Shown piece by piece: positions 37,971 through 47,142 of a stretch of 64,000 nt of DNA. Below the pieces are notes generated by a model, which saw only the letters and a list, made by a program, of their open reading frames with translations, was not told the origin of the DNA and searched no databases. Source of the stretch: Trichocoleus desertorum ATA4-8-CV12 (lineage in GTDB: Bacteria; Cyanobacteriota; Cyanobacteriia; FACHB-46); assembly GCA_019358975.1 (NCBI GenBank), contig JAHHIL010000009.1, positions 60,652 to 124,651 on the forward strand. Reading direction: 5' to 3'. Position numbers and translations under genes: made by a program. The first letter of the stretch is position 1, and each line of letters opens with the position of its first letter.

Positions 37971-38855
37971 GTGGTAGATTTTGGACGCGTTCTCACTGCG
38001 ATGCTCACGCCATTTAAAGCAGATGGCACTGTTAATTATTCTGTTGCTGAGCAACTAGCCGCTTATCTAGCTGATAATGGAACAGATACGCTGGTTGTCT
38101 GTGGCACTACAGGCGAATCTCCTACGCTCAGTTGGGATGAGGAGTATGAGCTGTTTCAGGTAGTGCAAAAAGCCGTCGCAGGCAAAGCCAAGGTAATGGC
38201 AGGCACTGGGTCCAATTCTTCCCAAGAAGCGATCGCTGCCACTCAAAAGGCCGAGAAGCTAGGCTTAGATGGGTCCTTGCAGGTTGTGCCTTACTACAAC
38301 AAGCCTCCCCAAGAAGGGCTGTATCAGCATTTTAAGGCGATCGCACAAGCTAGTCCTGATCTACCTTTGATGCTCTATAACGTGCCAGGTCGGACGGGGC
38401 AAAACCTACAACCCGAAACCGTCTCTCGGTTAGCCGAAATTCCTAATATTGTGGCGATTAAGGAAGCTAGTGGTAACGTAGATCAAGCCAGTCAAATTCG
38501 ACGATCGACCCCTTCCGAATTTACAATCTATGCAGGGGACGATTCCTTAACATTACCTTTGCTAGCTGTAGGAGCTAAAGGTGTGGTCAGTGTTGCCAGC
38601 CATATCGTTGGCCCAGAACTGCAACAAATGATCCAAGCGTTCGAACAAGGACAAGTCCAGGCAGCTACCGAAATTCACCTGCGCCTCTTCCCTTTATTCA
38701 AGGCTTTGTTTTTGACAACAAATCCAATTCCTGTCAAAGCAGCGATGAAACTTCGAGGTTGGGATGTCGGCCCTTCTCGGCTTCCCCTCTGTGACCCACC
38801 TGCCGATGTTGTTGCTGCTCTGGAAGCCGTCTTCACTGAGTTAGCCTTGTTCTAG
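37971..38855 (+). CDS. dapA: 4-Hydroxy-tetrahydrodipicolinate synthase
   Basis: Condenses pyruvate with aspartate semialdehyde. TIM-barrel lyase with [10 protein letters not shown] (45-54), Tyr136 in LYNVPGRTG, and Schiff-base Lys164 in VAIKEASGN. 294 residues. It starts at GTG, matching the conserved [14 protein letters not shown] opening. Operon with asd; product flows to DAP used by murE. Confidence 0.97.
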   Translation: MVDFGRVLTAMLTPFKADGTVNYSVAEQLAAYLADNGTDTLVVCGTTGESPTLSWDEEYELFQVVQKAVAGKAKVMAGTGSNSSQEAIAATQKAEKLGLDGSLQVVPYYNKPPQEGLYQHFKAIAQASPDLPLMLYNVPGRTGQNLQPETVSRLAEIPNIVAIKEASGNVDQASQIRRSTPSEFTIYAGDDSLTLPLLAVGAKGVVSVASHIVGPELQQMIQAFEQGQVQAATEIHLRLFPLFKALFLTTNPIPVKAAMKLRGWDVGPSRLPLCDPPADVVAALEAVFTELALF

Positions 38856-39173
38856 CATCGCGATGCCAGGTTAGTCAGGCGATCGCTCAAGTTTTCCAGA
38901 CAACTAAATATTTCAGCTATGTCTCTTTCTAGACAATTTTCTTTCTGGACAGACCGTTGTAGTTCTAGCAAGCGCCTAATATCCTGACATTTCTTGATTC
39001 CCCTTGAGCCAAGTTTCCGTCTGATAAATATCTGACTTCTAGAAAAGTTTTTGACCCGCCACAAGCCTGACGTGCAATGAGCCATCTCTTATTTGTGCAC
39101 CGCTTCCCTGGCTTATCCATTAACTTCTTTGCCTTCACTGCATACTCGTAAAAAATCGTAACTAAGGATACAC
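38856..39173. other. dapA-rnj intergenic region
   Basis: 318 bases with no supported gene. One HIP1 site just after dapA. A minus-strand open frame of 77 codons covers much of it but lacks a ribosome site and recognisable content. The region upstream of rnj is likely its promoter and leader. Confidence 0.45.
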
Positions 39174-40931
39174 ATGACTCAAAATCAATCTGCTCCTGCT
39201 CTCAAAGTTATTCCTTTAGGTGGCCTCCACGAAATTGGCAAAAACACCTGTGTTTTTGAAATCAATGATGAAATTCTGCTGCTAGATGCTGGATTGGCAT
39301 TCCCTACTGATGGTATGCACGGCGTCAATATCGTTCTGCCTGACACTACTTACCTGCGGGAAAATCGCCACAAAATCAAAGGCATGATCGTGACTCACGG
39401 TCACGAAGACCATATTGGCGGTATTGCTTTTCACCTGAAGCAGTTTGATATTCCCGTCATTTATGGCCCCCGCCTAGCCATGGCTCTCTTAGAAGGCAAG
39501 CTAGAAGAGGCAGGAGTTGCCGATAGAACTGAATTGCGTACCGTTCGTCCTAGAGATATGGTGCGGATCGGTACGTCGTTCTTCGTAGAATTTATTCGCA
39601 ATACTCACTCGATTGCAGATAGCTATACCGTTGCCCTGCACACACCTGTAGGCGTGGTGATCCACACAGGTGACTTTAAGTTCGACCACACGCCTGTAGA
39701 CGGTGAACATTTTGATATCCAGAAGCTGGCTGAGCATGGCGAGAAAGGGGTTCTTTGCCTAATCAGCGACTCTACCAACTCCGAGGTGCCCGGATTCACT
39801 CCCTCTGAGCGCTCTGTCTTCCCAAATTTAGACCGCGTCATCAGCCAAGCAGAAGGACGATTACTCGTTACCACCTTTGCTTCGTCTGTGCATCGCATCA
39901 ACATGATTTTGGAGCTAGCCAAGAAACACAAACGCTTTGTGTCTGTGATTGGCCGTTCTATGCTGAATGTGATTGCTCATGCCAGGAACTTGGGCTACAT
40001 CAAGTGTGAAGATAGTTTGTTCAAGCCACTACAAGAAATCCGACATTTGCCTCCAGAGCAAGTGCTGATCCTGACAACCGGATCTCAAGGCGAGCCCATG
40101 TCTGCCATGACCCGGATTGCCAATGGCGAGCATAACCAAATCAAGGTACGCCCTGGCGACACCATCGTGTTCTCTGCCAACCCCATTCCTGGTAATACGA
40201 TCGCCGTGGTTAACACGATTGATAAGTTGATGATCCAGGGTGCAAAAGTGATCTATGGCCGTGAGCAAGGCATCCACGTCTCTGGTCACGGTTGCCAGGA
40301 AGATCAGAAATTAATGATCGCCCTGACTCGGCCTAAGTTTTTCTTGCCCGTACATGGTGAGCACCGCATGCTAGTCAAGCATTCTCAAACGGCTCAAAGC
40401 ATGGGCATCCCTGCCGAAAACATGGTTCTCATTAACAACGGCGACGTGGTTGAAGTATCTCTGGAGAGCATTCAAGTTGCGGGTAAGGTACCTTCTGGCA
40501 TTGAGCTAGTAGATCGGGCTGGAGTCGTCAACGCGAACGTCCTCCAAGAGCGTCAGCACCTCGCTGAAGATGGTGTAATAACCGTGGCTGCTACCGTCGG
40601 TTGGGATGGCAAGTTGTTAACTCAGCCAGAAGTACATCTGCGTGGAGTGGTCACCACCCTAGAGCGATCGCTGCTGCAAAAGCTCATTAACCGAGCGATT
40701 GAGAGTGTCTTGAGCGATCGCTGGCGTGAGTTTGTGCAGTCACCAGAAGACGATCAAATTGAAGTTGATTGGGTTGGGTTACAGGCACAGATTGAATCGG
40801 CAGTACAACGATTGCTGCGCCGTGAACTGCAAAGCAAGCCCCTCTTGGTCTTCTTGATGCAAAATCCTGAGAAGCCACCCGCTAAAGTCAGTAGCACTCG
40901 TCGGCGTTCTACTGCCAAAGTAGCTTCTTAG
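39174..40931 (+). CDS. rnj: Ribonuclease J
   Basis: Metallo-beta-lactamase/beta-CASP endo- and 5'-3' exoribonuclease central to cyanobacterial RNA decay. Zinc motif THGHEDHIGG (H75, H77, D79, H80), later HTGDFKFD, and the beta-CASP motifs SGHGCQED and LPVHGEHRML. 585 residues. Ends in a short basic Ser/Thr/Arg/Lys tail (STRRRSTAKVAS) that may bind RNA. Followed by a strong terminator. Order asd-dapA-rnj. Confidence 0.96.
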   Translation: MTQNQSAPALKVIPLGGLHEIGKNTCVFEINDEILLLDAGLAFPTDGMHGVNIVLPDTTYLRENRHKIKGMIVTHGHEDHIGGIAFHLKQFDIPVIYGPRLAMALLEGKLEEAGVADRTELRTVRPRDMVRIGTSFFVEFIRNTHSIADSYTVALHTPVGVVIHTGDFKFDHTPVDGEHFDIQKLAEHGEKGVLCLISDSTNSEVPGFTPSERSVFPNLDRVISQAEGRLLVTTFASSVHRINMILELAKKHKRFVSVIGRSMLNVIAHARNLGYIKCEDSLFKPLQEIRHLPPEQVLILTTGSQGEPMSAMTRIANGEHNQIKVRPGDTIVFSANPIPGNTIAVVNTIDKLMIQGAKVIYGREQGIHVSGHGCQEDQKLMIALTRPKFFLPVHGEHRMLVKHSQTAQSMGIPAENMVLINNGDVVEVSLESIQVAGKVPSGIELVDRAGVVNANVLQERQHLAEDGVITVAATVGWDGKLLTQPEVHLRGVVTTLERSLLQKLINRAIESVLSDRWREFVQSPEDDQIEVDWVGLQAQIESAVQRLLRRELQSKPLLVFLMQNPEKPPAKVSSTRRRSTAKVAS

Positions 40932-41008
40932 ACATCAACTATTGTCCAAATATTCTTTTGTTGCCAGCTTGACTAAGCCTACGTAACACTAGAATTGCAA
41001 ACCTAATT

Positions 41009-41049
41009 AGAGATAAGTGCGGAGTATTTCTGCCCTTATCTCTTTTTTT
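41009..41049 (+). terminator. Rho-independent terminator after rnj
   Basis: AGAGATAAG (41009-41017) pairs with CTTATCTCT (41035-41043) in a 9-bp stem, followed by seven T (41043-41049). The 371 bases from here to the next gene hold no supported gene. Confidence 0.85.
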
Positions 41050-41420
41050 ATGGGTTTTTCCCATATAGCACCCATCAGCAACAGTCATCGGCAAGAACGA
41101 GCGCAAAAGCTTCAAACCTTGATGAGCAGCCCTATACGGCGGCAGAGGAGTGACAACCATCATGGGTCATCACTACGGATGTCACTGAACTACAGAGAGA
41201 AGATTCACAAAACTTCCGTGAAATCGCTCACTCAAGATCGTCCGGATTCTAGGCACAATGACAGTGTTGAAATAGATGAAGGCCCAACTTCAGTTAAGCG
41301 CTTCCCAACTCTTCGCAAAGTCCACTCAACCATTCTTCCGCTCCATCCGATATTTCCCGTTGAGGGGCTGTAGCTGCAAGCAGGGTTCCATACCATCTAC
41401 TAATTCACAGGAAAGGCATT

Positions 41421-41795
41421 ATGAATACGTCTGAATGCACATCCGAAAATTTGGCCCTAGTTAGCTGGACTTGGCTCGCTCCCAATCAAGATTCTCAAGG
41501 AACTGCGACTCCACTACGCGCCCCTGCAAAAGCTAAATTTGACCCTTGGCAACCTATGCGGCAATGGCTAGAGCAAGTTGAAGTCGCTACCCCAGATTTG
41601 GCTCACCGACTTTGCCAGCTTATTCCTGCTCAGTGCCCTTTTGAGCGCGACGTTAAGCTGTTTGGTCGTACCTTATTTCACATTCCTCCGATGTGCAAAC
41701 TTAATCCTTTGTACGAGGAAGTTGTAGGTCTAAGATTTCGGGCTCTTTGCTACCTAGCAGACCAGTGTGGAGAAGATGTCACCCGCTATTGCTAG
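41421..41795 (+). CDS. Mo-dependent nitrogenase C-terminal-like small protein
   Basis: 124 residues matching the cyanobacterial family annotated as Mo-dependent nitrogenase C-terminal domain (Mo-nitro_C). Signatures are LCQLIPAQCPFERD, IPPMCKLNPLYEE and LRFRALCYLADQCGEDVTRYC. The family name comes from similarity to a nitrogenase-associated region and members occur in non-diazotrophs, so it is no proof of nitrogen fixation; no nif gene is in the window. A ggaaagg lies just upstream of the ATG. Confidence 0.85.
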   Translation: MNTSECTSENLALVSWTWLAPNQDSQGTATPLRAPAKAKFDPWQPMRQWLEQVEVATPDLAHRLCQLIPAQCPFERDVKLFGRTLFHIPPMCKLNPLYEEVVGLRFRALCYLADQCGEDVTRYC

Positions 41796-42624
41796 TAGCT
41801 TCCCACTAGCTTACAAAGACGCTCAAGCAAGCAGCAGGGTTAATGATTACTAAAATGCCCGCAGCCACCAAACATTAGTTTTGTATTATCAGTGAATTGG
41901 CAAATTAGAATCATAGCTGAGTCAAGGTGCTAGAGTGGCTCCAAGAAACACTTCATTTCATCAGGATTTCCATCATTTAATAGTGGCTCTACAGCTCTTA
42001 AATGAGTAATTCTAAACTTTATATTCTTAACGTTCAAAGATTTAATAGTTTGGCTTTCAGTATTCTTAGCTATAGCGCTGAATTAGTTGATCCACACAAT
42101 TAATCAAGCAATTCATCTAGGTACTTATTTAGTACATTAAGTGTTAAGTTTCGACCATACGCCAATAGCGCGATCGCCTATAAACACTACAGGATATGCG
42201 ATCGCGGTTTTGTAACACGCTAAGCAATCAAACACTCTCAGGTCAGTAAACTTTGGTTGCACTAGCTTGATCCAATCATAGAGAGCGCTATATTAATAGT
42301 TGAAGCGACTCAGCTTCCCTGGCAGATTTAACAGCCAAGTGTCCATTGAGCAAGAGGTAAAAAGAGCTGTTTTTACTAAATCTGTCTCGCATCATCACAA
42401 CAGCACTCAAGCGTGATACTGATACTTCCTCATCAATTGGCTAATTGGGAGCTCTGTTCTTGATTGTGAATTAATCCAATCAATTAATTCAATCAAAGCA
42501 ACTCTGCCCATGCTCGATGAACCCAAGGAAGTGACTCAGTGAAAGCTTGGGTGTTGTTGTCATTTAAACTTTCTGTTATTGTCATTATCTTTATAGAAAT
42601 TCAGCCAATAGGTAATTGCGTATC
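41796..42624. other. 829-base AT-rich region upstream of TIR-like gene
   Basis: No supported gene; a 33-codon frame at 42002-42103 lacks a ribosome site. Contents are two HIP1-like sites near 42170-42206, a small inverted repeat GTAAAAA-gagctg-TTTTTAC (42357-42376), and a longer bulged palindrome at 42460-42496. Confidence 0.5.
42460..42496. promoter_or_regulatory. AT-rich bulged palindrome
   Basis: TTGATTG(tg)AATTAAT pairs with ATTAATTCAATCAA: 14 bp with a two-base bulge and a 7-base loop, about 130 bases before the TIR-like gene. Could be an operator or an RNA hairpin in its leader. Function not known. Confidence 0.4.
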
Positions 42625-43392
42625 ATGGCCATTATTGCCCTGAAAGCCTGGTACCTCCAGCAGTATGAGCCAATTCGAGAACTGGAGAAACGTCCCCATG
42701 ATTTGCGCCTCAGTAAGAACAGTCTGCTGAAATCTGGGTTGCGAGCTGACTTTTTAGAAGACTCCGAAGACGTAAAGCGCTCTGAGTGGTTTCAACGCTA
42801 CCTAGAAGGGGAAAGCATTGAGTTTTACATTGAGGGGAGTGGCGGCTACGCCATCTCGAATATTGACCTAATTAGTCATGAAATTTATTTCACTAAGCAA
42901 GAAGTGATAGCTCATCTGGAGCCCACTATCTTTCTCTGCTACCAAACTGAGTACACCGAATCCAGTGACATGTTGCGAGACGCACTCCAAAACCTGATTG
43001 AAAAGCTAAATCGGCGATCGCGCTTGCCTCTGACCTTAGAAGAATCCCATCGGCTCACTGAAGGCCCTGTAAGACTCAACAGCACTTTGATGCGGAAAAT
43101 TCGTCAGAGTTTGCTCTTTATTGCTGACAGTACTCCCATCACCCAAATCAGCGCTGAGCCTCCTCAGTTAATCCCTAGCCCCAAAGTCTGTGTCGAAGTT
43201 GGCTATGCGCTCCAAAGCAAGCGGACGGAGCAGATTCTCTTGGCCCAAATGGAGCGATCGGATTTTCCGGGGCAATTTCCCTTTGACCTACCTAGCCAGA
43301 ATCGCTTGCTCTTTAAGGATGCCAAAGAGTTAGGTAAAGCCTTACCTGCTTTGGTAGAAAGTCAACTACAGCGTTTTAGCTTGCTGCCGTAA
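42625..43392 (+). CDS. TIR-like / nucleotide-binding-fold protein
   Basis: 255 residues from ATG 42625 (a TTG nine bases earlier is less likely). Residues 1-95 form a domain I do not recognise. Residues ~98-250 follow the pattern of prokaryotic TIR-like domains. These are strand PTIFLCYQTEY, a helix, SLLFIADSTPI, then PKVCVEVGYALQSKR with E191 at the usual catalytic-Glu position, and FPFDL near the end. Such domains often hydrolyse NAD or bind nucleotides in immunity or signalling. No partner gene is adjacent. The assignment rests on pattern, not search. Confidence 0.6.
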   Translation: MAIIALKAWYLQQYEPIRELEKRPHDLRLSKNSLLKSGLRADFLEDSEDVKRSEWFQRYLEGESIEFYIEGSGGYAISNIDLISHEIYFTKQEVIAHLEPTIFLCYQTEYTESSDMLRDALQNLIEKLNRRSRLPLTLEESHRLTEGPVRLNSTLMRKIRQSLLFIADSTPITQISAEPPQLIPSPKVCVEVGYALQSKRTEQILLAQMERSDFPGQFPFDLPSQNRLLFKDAKELGKALPALVESQLQRFSLLP

Positions 43393-43496
43393 ACTCAGCA
43401 AATTCAGCTTTTTTAGAACTCTCTCGCAAAAATTGTCGATTTTCGTCAGTTCACAGCCCATAATAATGTCGGTGTATTCAGGATAGTTGCGACAGT

Positions 43497-43748
43497 ATGC
43501 CTAGAACCCCGAATGAGTTTATTGTTCACCTCCTCTTTGATGGAGGTCATCGGGAAGAAGTCCGTTTCCCCACCATCCAGGAATTCCAAAAGTGGTACAG
43601 TGGCGAGCTAGTGCCCAAGTCTTCCTCGGATGACTTCATTAGCGTCCCCATCAAGAACATCCAGGGCGAGTATATGGTGGCACGCCCCTCCCGGATTATG
43701 GCAATTCGAGTGGAACCCGTCTTCAGTTCTAGCGTCGAGCGATACTAG
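43497..43748 (+). CDS. Small conserved-looking protein
   Basis: 83 residues: HLLFDGGHREEVRFPTIQEF, WYSGELVPKSSSDDF, and MVARPSRIMAIRVEPVF. Looks like a small beta-rich domain. No known function. ATG start; 34 bases before mltA, so possibly cotranscribed with it. Confidence 0.7.
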   Translation: MPRTPNEFIVHLLFDGGHREEVRFPTIQEFQKWYSGELVPKSSSDDFISVPIKNIQGEYMVARPSRIMAIRVEPVFSSSVERY

Positions 43749-43782
43749 CCCGTTCGATTCTTTATCCCACTCAATTTAGAGT

Positions 43783-44970
43783 ATGTTTGGCTTTGCTAAA
43801 GCTCAGGGAATGCTGGCTGCTGTTGCCTTCGGTTTCGGAGTAACGCTCATAGCAGCCCCCCCATCTGTTAATGCAGCTCCACCGCTGCAACCTGTGACTG
43901 CATCTGTTTCGCTACCGACTTCCCTCGGAGTTGATGACAAACTCTGGCCTCAGCTAGGCCAACCGGGGGATCGGGCAGCTTTATTGACTGCAATTGATTA
44001 CAGTTTGGCGTACTTGCAAACTGCCAAAGCAACAACAGATTATCAGAAGTATGCTGTACCCGGAATTAGCCGCGATCGCGTTCGTCGCAGTTTAATCCGA
44101 TTTCGCCAGCTAGTCGCAAAATCTCGATCTGCGGCAGAGCTAAAGGCAGCGGTGCAACAAGAATTTGTGTTTTATCAATCTATTGGTAAAGACAACCAAG
44201 GCACTGTAGCCTTTACGGGTTACTTTGAGCCGACTTATGCTGCTAGCCGCGTCCGTACGGCTGAATATCGCTACCCCCTATTTCGAGTGCCACCTGGTTT
44301 AGCTCAGTGGCCCAAACCTCAACTCACCCGCGATCGCTTGGAAGGCAATGATGGCTTGCAGTTTGACAAAGGGCCGTTGAAGGGACTGGAGCTGGTTTGG
44401 TTGCGCAATCGCTTAGAAGCTTTTCTAATTCAAGTGCAGGGGTCTGCTCGTCTGCAAATGACCGATGGCAAGACCATGAGTGTTGGTTTTGCTGGCAAGA
44501 CTGAGCATCCTTACACCGGAATTGGCCGCGAGTTGGTCAAAGATGGCAAGATGCGGCTGGAAGACCTCACGCTGCTTAATCTGCTGGACTACTTTCGCCA
44601 ACATCCAGAAGATCTCAATCTTTATTTACCGCGCAATCGCAGTTTTGTGTTCTTTCGAGAAACCTATGGAGCCGCTGCAACGGGCAGTTTAAACGTACCC
44701 GTAACCGCCGATCGCTCGATCGCAACGGACAAATCTCTCATGCCACCGGGGGCTTTGGCCTTGATTCATACCCAACTTCCGAAGCAGAGTGCGGCTGGAA
44801 AGTTAGAACAACGCTCCGTAAGCCGTTTCGTCTTGGATCAAGATACCGGAAGCGCAATTAAAGGCCCAGGACGAGTCGATATTTTTATGGGTACAGGGGT
44901 CAAGGCAGGCGATCGCGCGGGCCTCACCAATTCTACAGGTCAACTTTACTACCTATTACTCAAGCGCTGA
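43783..44970 (+). CDS. mltA: Membrane-bound lytic murein transglycosylase A
   Basis: Cleaves glycan strands of peptidoglycan with anhydro-ring formation. 395 residues. Signal peptide (~1-32, ending VNA-AP), no lipobox Cys. MltA domain has FTGYFEPTYAAS, then FLIQVQGSARLQM and GFAGKTEHPYTGIGR. The 3D domain ends with KGPGRVDIFMGTG, where the Asp is the expected catalytic acid. Complete for the family. Confidence 0.93.
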   Translation: MFGFAKAQGMLAAVAFGFGVTLIAAPPSVNAAPPLQPVTASVSLPTSLGVDDKLWPQLGQPGDRAALLTAIDYSLAYLQTAKATTDYQKYAVPGISRDRVRRSLIRFRQLVAKSRSAAELKAAVQQEFVFYQSIGKDNQGTVAFTGYFEPTYAASRVRTAEYRYPLFRVPPGLAQWPKPQLTRDRLEGNDGLQFDKGPLKGLELVWLRNRLEAFLIQVQGSARLQMTDGKTMSVGFAGKTEHPYTGIGRELVKDGKMRLEDLTLLNLLDYFRQHPEDLNLYLPRNRSFVFFRETYGAAATGSLNVPVTADRSIATDKSLMPPGALALIHTQLPKQSAAGKLEQRSVSRFVLDQDTGSAIKGPGRVDIFMGTGVKAGDRAGLTNSTGQLYYLLLKR

Positions 44971-45155
44971 CCTACTTAAGTGCTCACCCAATTTCTGCTG
45001 ACTACGGTTGAGGTTGTACCCTGTCTATAGAAGCGTGTCATTTTAATGGAAGGCCAATCAACTACCTAAACTCTGAATTGCCCTTGCTGAATGACCATCC
45101 CTTTTAAGCAATAGGGCGTCTAGACAGAGACCTCAAGCCTGCAATAGTAGCGCCT

Positions 45156-47126
45156 ATGGAAGCATCTTTCGAAATTACTCTGCTGATGATCATTACAGTC
45201 ATCGCAGGCATCAGTGCTCAAGTCATTGCCGAGTTCTGCAAAGTGCCAAGCATTGTTTTTTTGCTGCTTTTTGGTATTTTGCTAGGCTCGGATGGATTAA
45301 ATATTCTCCATCCACACTTACTAGGCATTGGCTTAGAGGTGATTGTCTCCCTGTTCGTCGCTCTAATTTTATTTGAGGGAGGATTAAACCTAGAACTGGG
45401 AGAATTGGGCCGTGTTTCAGGTAGCCTCAGAAACCTAGTGACAATCGGCACTTTAATTACCTTGGTGGGCGGAGGTGTTGCGGCTTACTGGCTCAGTGAA
45501 TTTCCTTGGCCGATCGCGTTTCTTTATGCATCTCTGGTGGTCGTGACTGGCCCCACTGTGGTGAGTCCTCTCCTGAAGCAAGTGCAGGTCGATCGTCAGG
45601 TGGCAGCTCTGCTAGAAGGTGAGGGAGTGCTGATCGATCCGGTCGGAGCCATTTTGGCCGTTGTCGTGCTCAACATTATTCTCAGCGGGGATGCCGATCC
45701 AGTTCTGGTGTTGAGTGGGTTAATGATCCGACTAGGCATCGGCGGCGGGATTGGTCTAGTGGGTGGTCTCTTGCTCGGCTTTGTGATTAAACGAGCCCGC
45801 TTTCTATCGGATGATCTCAAAAACTTAGTCGTTTTAGCGAGTCTATGGGGCTTGTTTGGCTTGGCTCAGATGCTCCGCAGTGAGTCAGGTTTGCTGACCA
45901 CGGTTGTTGCGGGCATGATGTTGCGGGCATCCTCACTACCGGAGGAGCGATTAATTCGACGTTTCAAAGGCCAATTAACCACACTAGCCGTCTCAGTTCT
46001 GTTTATTCTGCTCTCAGCTGACCTTTCGATCGCTAGTATTTTCGCGTTGGGTTCAGGCGGAGTGCTGACGGTATTAGTTTTAATGTTCATCGTCCGCCCT
46101 CTCAACATTTGGCTCTGCACCTCTTGGAGCAGCACGATGAACTGGCGACAAAAGCTATTCCTCTGCTGGGTGGGTCCAAGAGGCATTGTCTCGGCTTCAG
46201 TTGCTTCTCTATTTTCCATCCTGCTCACCGAGCGAGGCATCAACGGAGGCGATGCCATCAAAGCTTTAGTCTTCCTGACCATCCTGATGACCGTCTTTGT
46301 GCAAGGGCTGTCTGCAGGTTGGGTAGCTCGCTGGTTAGGCATTACTTCCACCCAAGCCACAGGCGCAGTCATTATCGGGTGCAGCCCTCTCAGTCGGCTC
46401 CTGGCACGTTTATTTGAGGAGCGGGGGGAAGTGGTAGTTTTAATTGACACAGACGCAGAGGCTTGTCGTTTGGCGGCAGAGGAGGGTGTGCGGGTGTTTG
46501 TCAGCAGTGGTTTGGATGCTGGAGTGCTGGAAGAGGCGGGTTTAGGTTCAGTGGGTACTTTCCTAGCCATGACCAACAATGGCGAAGTGAATGTAGTACT
46601 AGCGCAACGAGCCGCCGAGGAATTTCAGCCACCTCGCGTCTTGGCCATTTTCCCACGCGATCCTCAAGCTGGCACTGCACAGAACAGCCATAAAGTGACT
46701 CAAGCCTTTGTGCCAGAGCTGCCGATTAAAACTTGGAACGAATACTTGAGCAGCGGTGCGGTGAAGCTGGGAGAAACGGTACTGCGAGAAGAGGGGTTTG
46801 CTTTCCAAGAAGCTCACTTGCAAGCTTTAATTCGTTCTGGTGAGCTGGCTCCTTTACTGCTAGAACGAAATCAGCATTTACAGATTATGCCTGCACAGGA
46901 AGAGTGGGAAGCAGGCGATCGCATCATTTATCTACTCCATGACCCCCGTCCTAGGCTGCTGAAGTTGCTCTCTGGGACCATTCAACCGCGCCTCACGATC
47001 GAAAAGCTAGCTGAGGTGGAAGAAGTACCGATTCCTACTCCTGTCTTAGAAACAGAGCCTGCCCTGGTCGAAACTCAGGTGCTACCCAGAGAGGCAGAAG
47101 TGGCAAAACCACCCACTGCTAGTTAA
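45156..47126 (+). CDS. CPA1-type cation:proton antiporter with TrkA-N-like domain
   Basis: 656 residues. ~12 transmembrane helices (1-395), then a cytosolic Rossmann-like TrkA-N region (GAVIIGCSPLSRLLA) and a C-terminal regulatory part. In the membrane part the acidic pair region reads EGEGVLIDPVGA. The ion-binding Asp is kept, but the Asn usual in NhaP-type ND is Ile. The Rossmann GxGxxG is also altered (GCSPLS). Likely exchanges Na+/K+ for H+; ion unresolved. Converges with the cytochrome b6-like gene, 16 bases apart. Confidence 0.9.
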   Translation: MEASFEITLLMIITVIAGISAQVIAEFCKVPSIVFLLLFGILLGSDGLNILHPHLLGIGLEVIVSLFVALILFEGGLNLELGELGRVSGSLRNLVTIGTLITLVGGGVAAYWLSEFPWPIAFLYASLVVVTGPTVVSPLLKQVQVDRQVAALLEGEGVLIDPVGAILAVVVLNIILSGDADPVLVLSGLMIRLGIGGGIGLVGGLLLGFVIKRARFLSDDLKNLVVLASLWGLFGLAQMLRSESGLLTTVVAGMMLRASSLPEERLIRRFKGQLTTLAVSVLFILLSADLSIASIFALGSGGVLTVLVLMFIVRPLNIWLCTSWSSTMNWRQKLFLCWVGPRGIVSASVASLFSILLTERGINGGDAIKALVFLTILMTVFVQGLSAGWVARWLGITSTQATGAVIIGCSPLSRLLARLFEERGEVVVLIDTDAEACRLAAEEGVRVFVSSGLDAGVLEEAGLGSVGTFLAMTNNGEVNVVLAQRAAEEFQPPRVLAIFPRDPQAGTAQNSHKVTQAFVPELPIKTWNEYLSSGAVKLGETVLREEGFAFQEAHLQALIRSGELAPLLLERNQHLQIMPAQEEWEAGDRIIYLLHDPRPRLLKLLSGTIQPRLTIEKLAEVEEVPIPTPVLETEPALVETQVLPREAEVAKPPTAS

Positions 47127-47142
47127 ACCAGCTACTTCAACG

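Noticed and set aside
38852..39085. Minus-strand 77-codon frame between dapA and rnj
   Set aside because: No ribosome site, overlaps the dapA end, no recognisable family. Left as possible but unsupported.
41017..41373. Plus-strand 118-codon frame after rnj
   Set aside because: Begins inside the rnj terminator and has no recognisable family.
41421..41795. Evidence for nitrogen fixation from the Mo-nitrogenase C-terminal-like gene
   Set aside because: The family also occurs in non-diazotrophic cyanobacteria, and no nif gene is in the window.
45866..46579. Long minus-strand frame (237 codons) inside the antiporter gene
   Set aside because: Antisense shadow of a strongly coding membrane protein. 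Ser/Thr/Arg-rich translation, no ribosome site.
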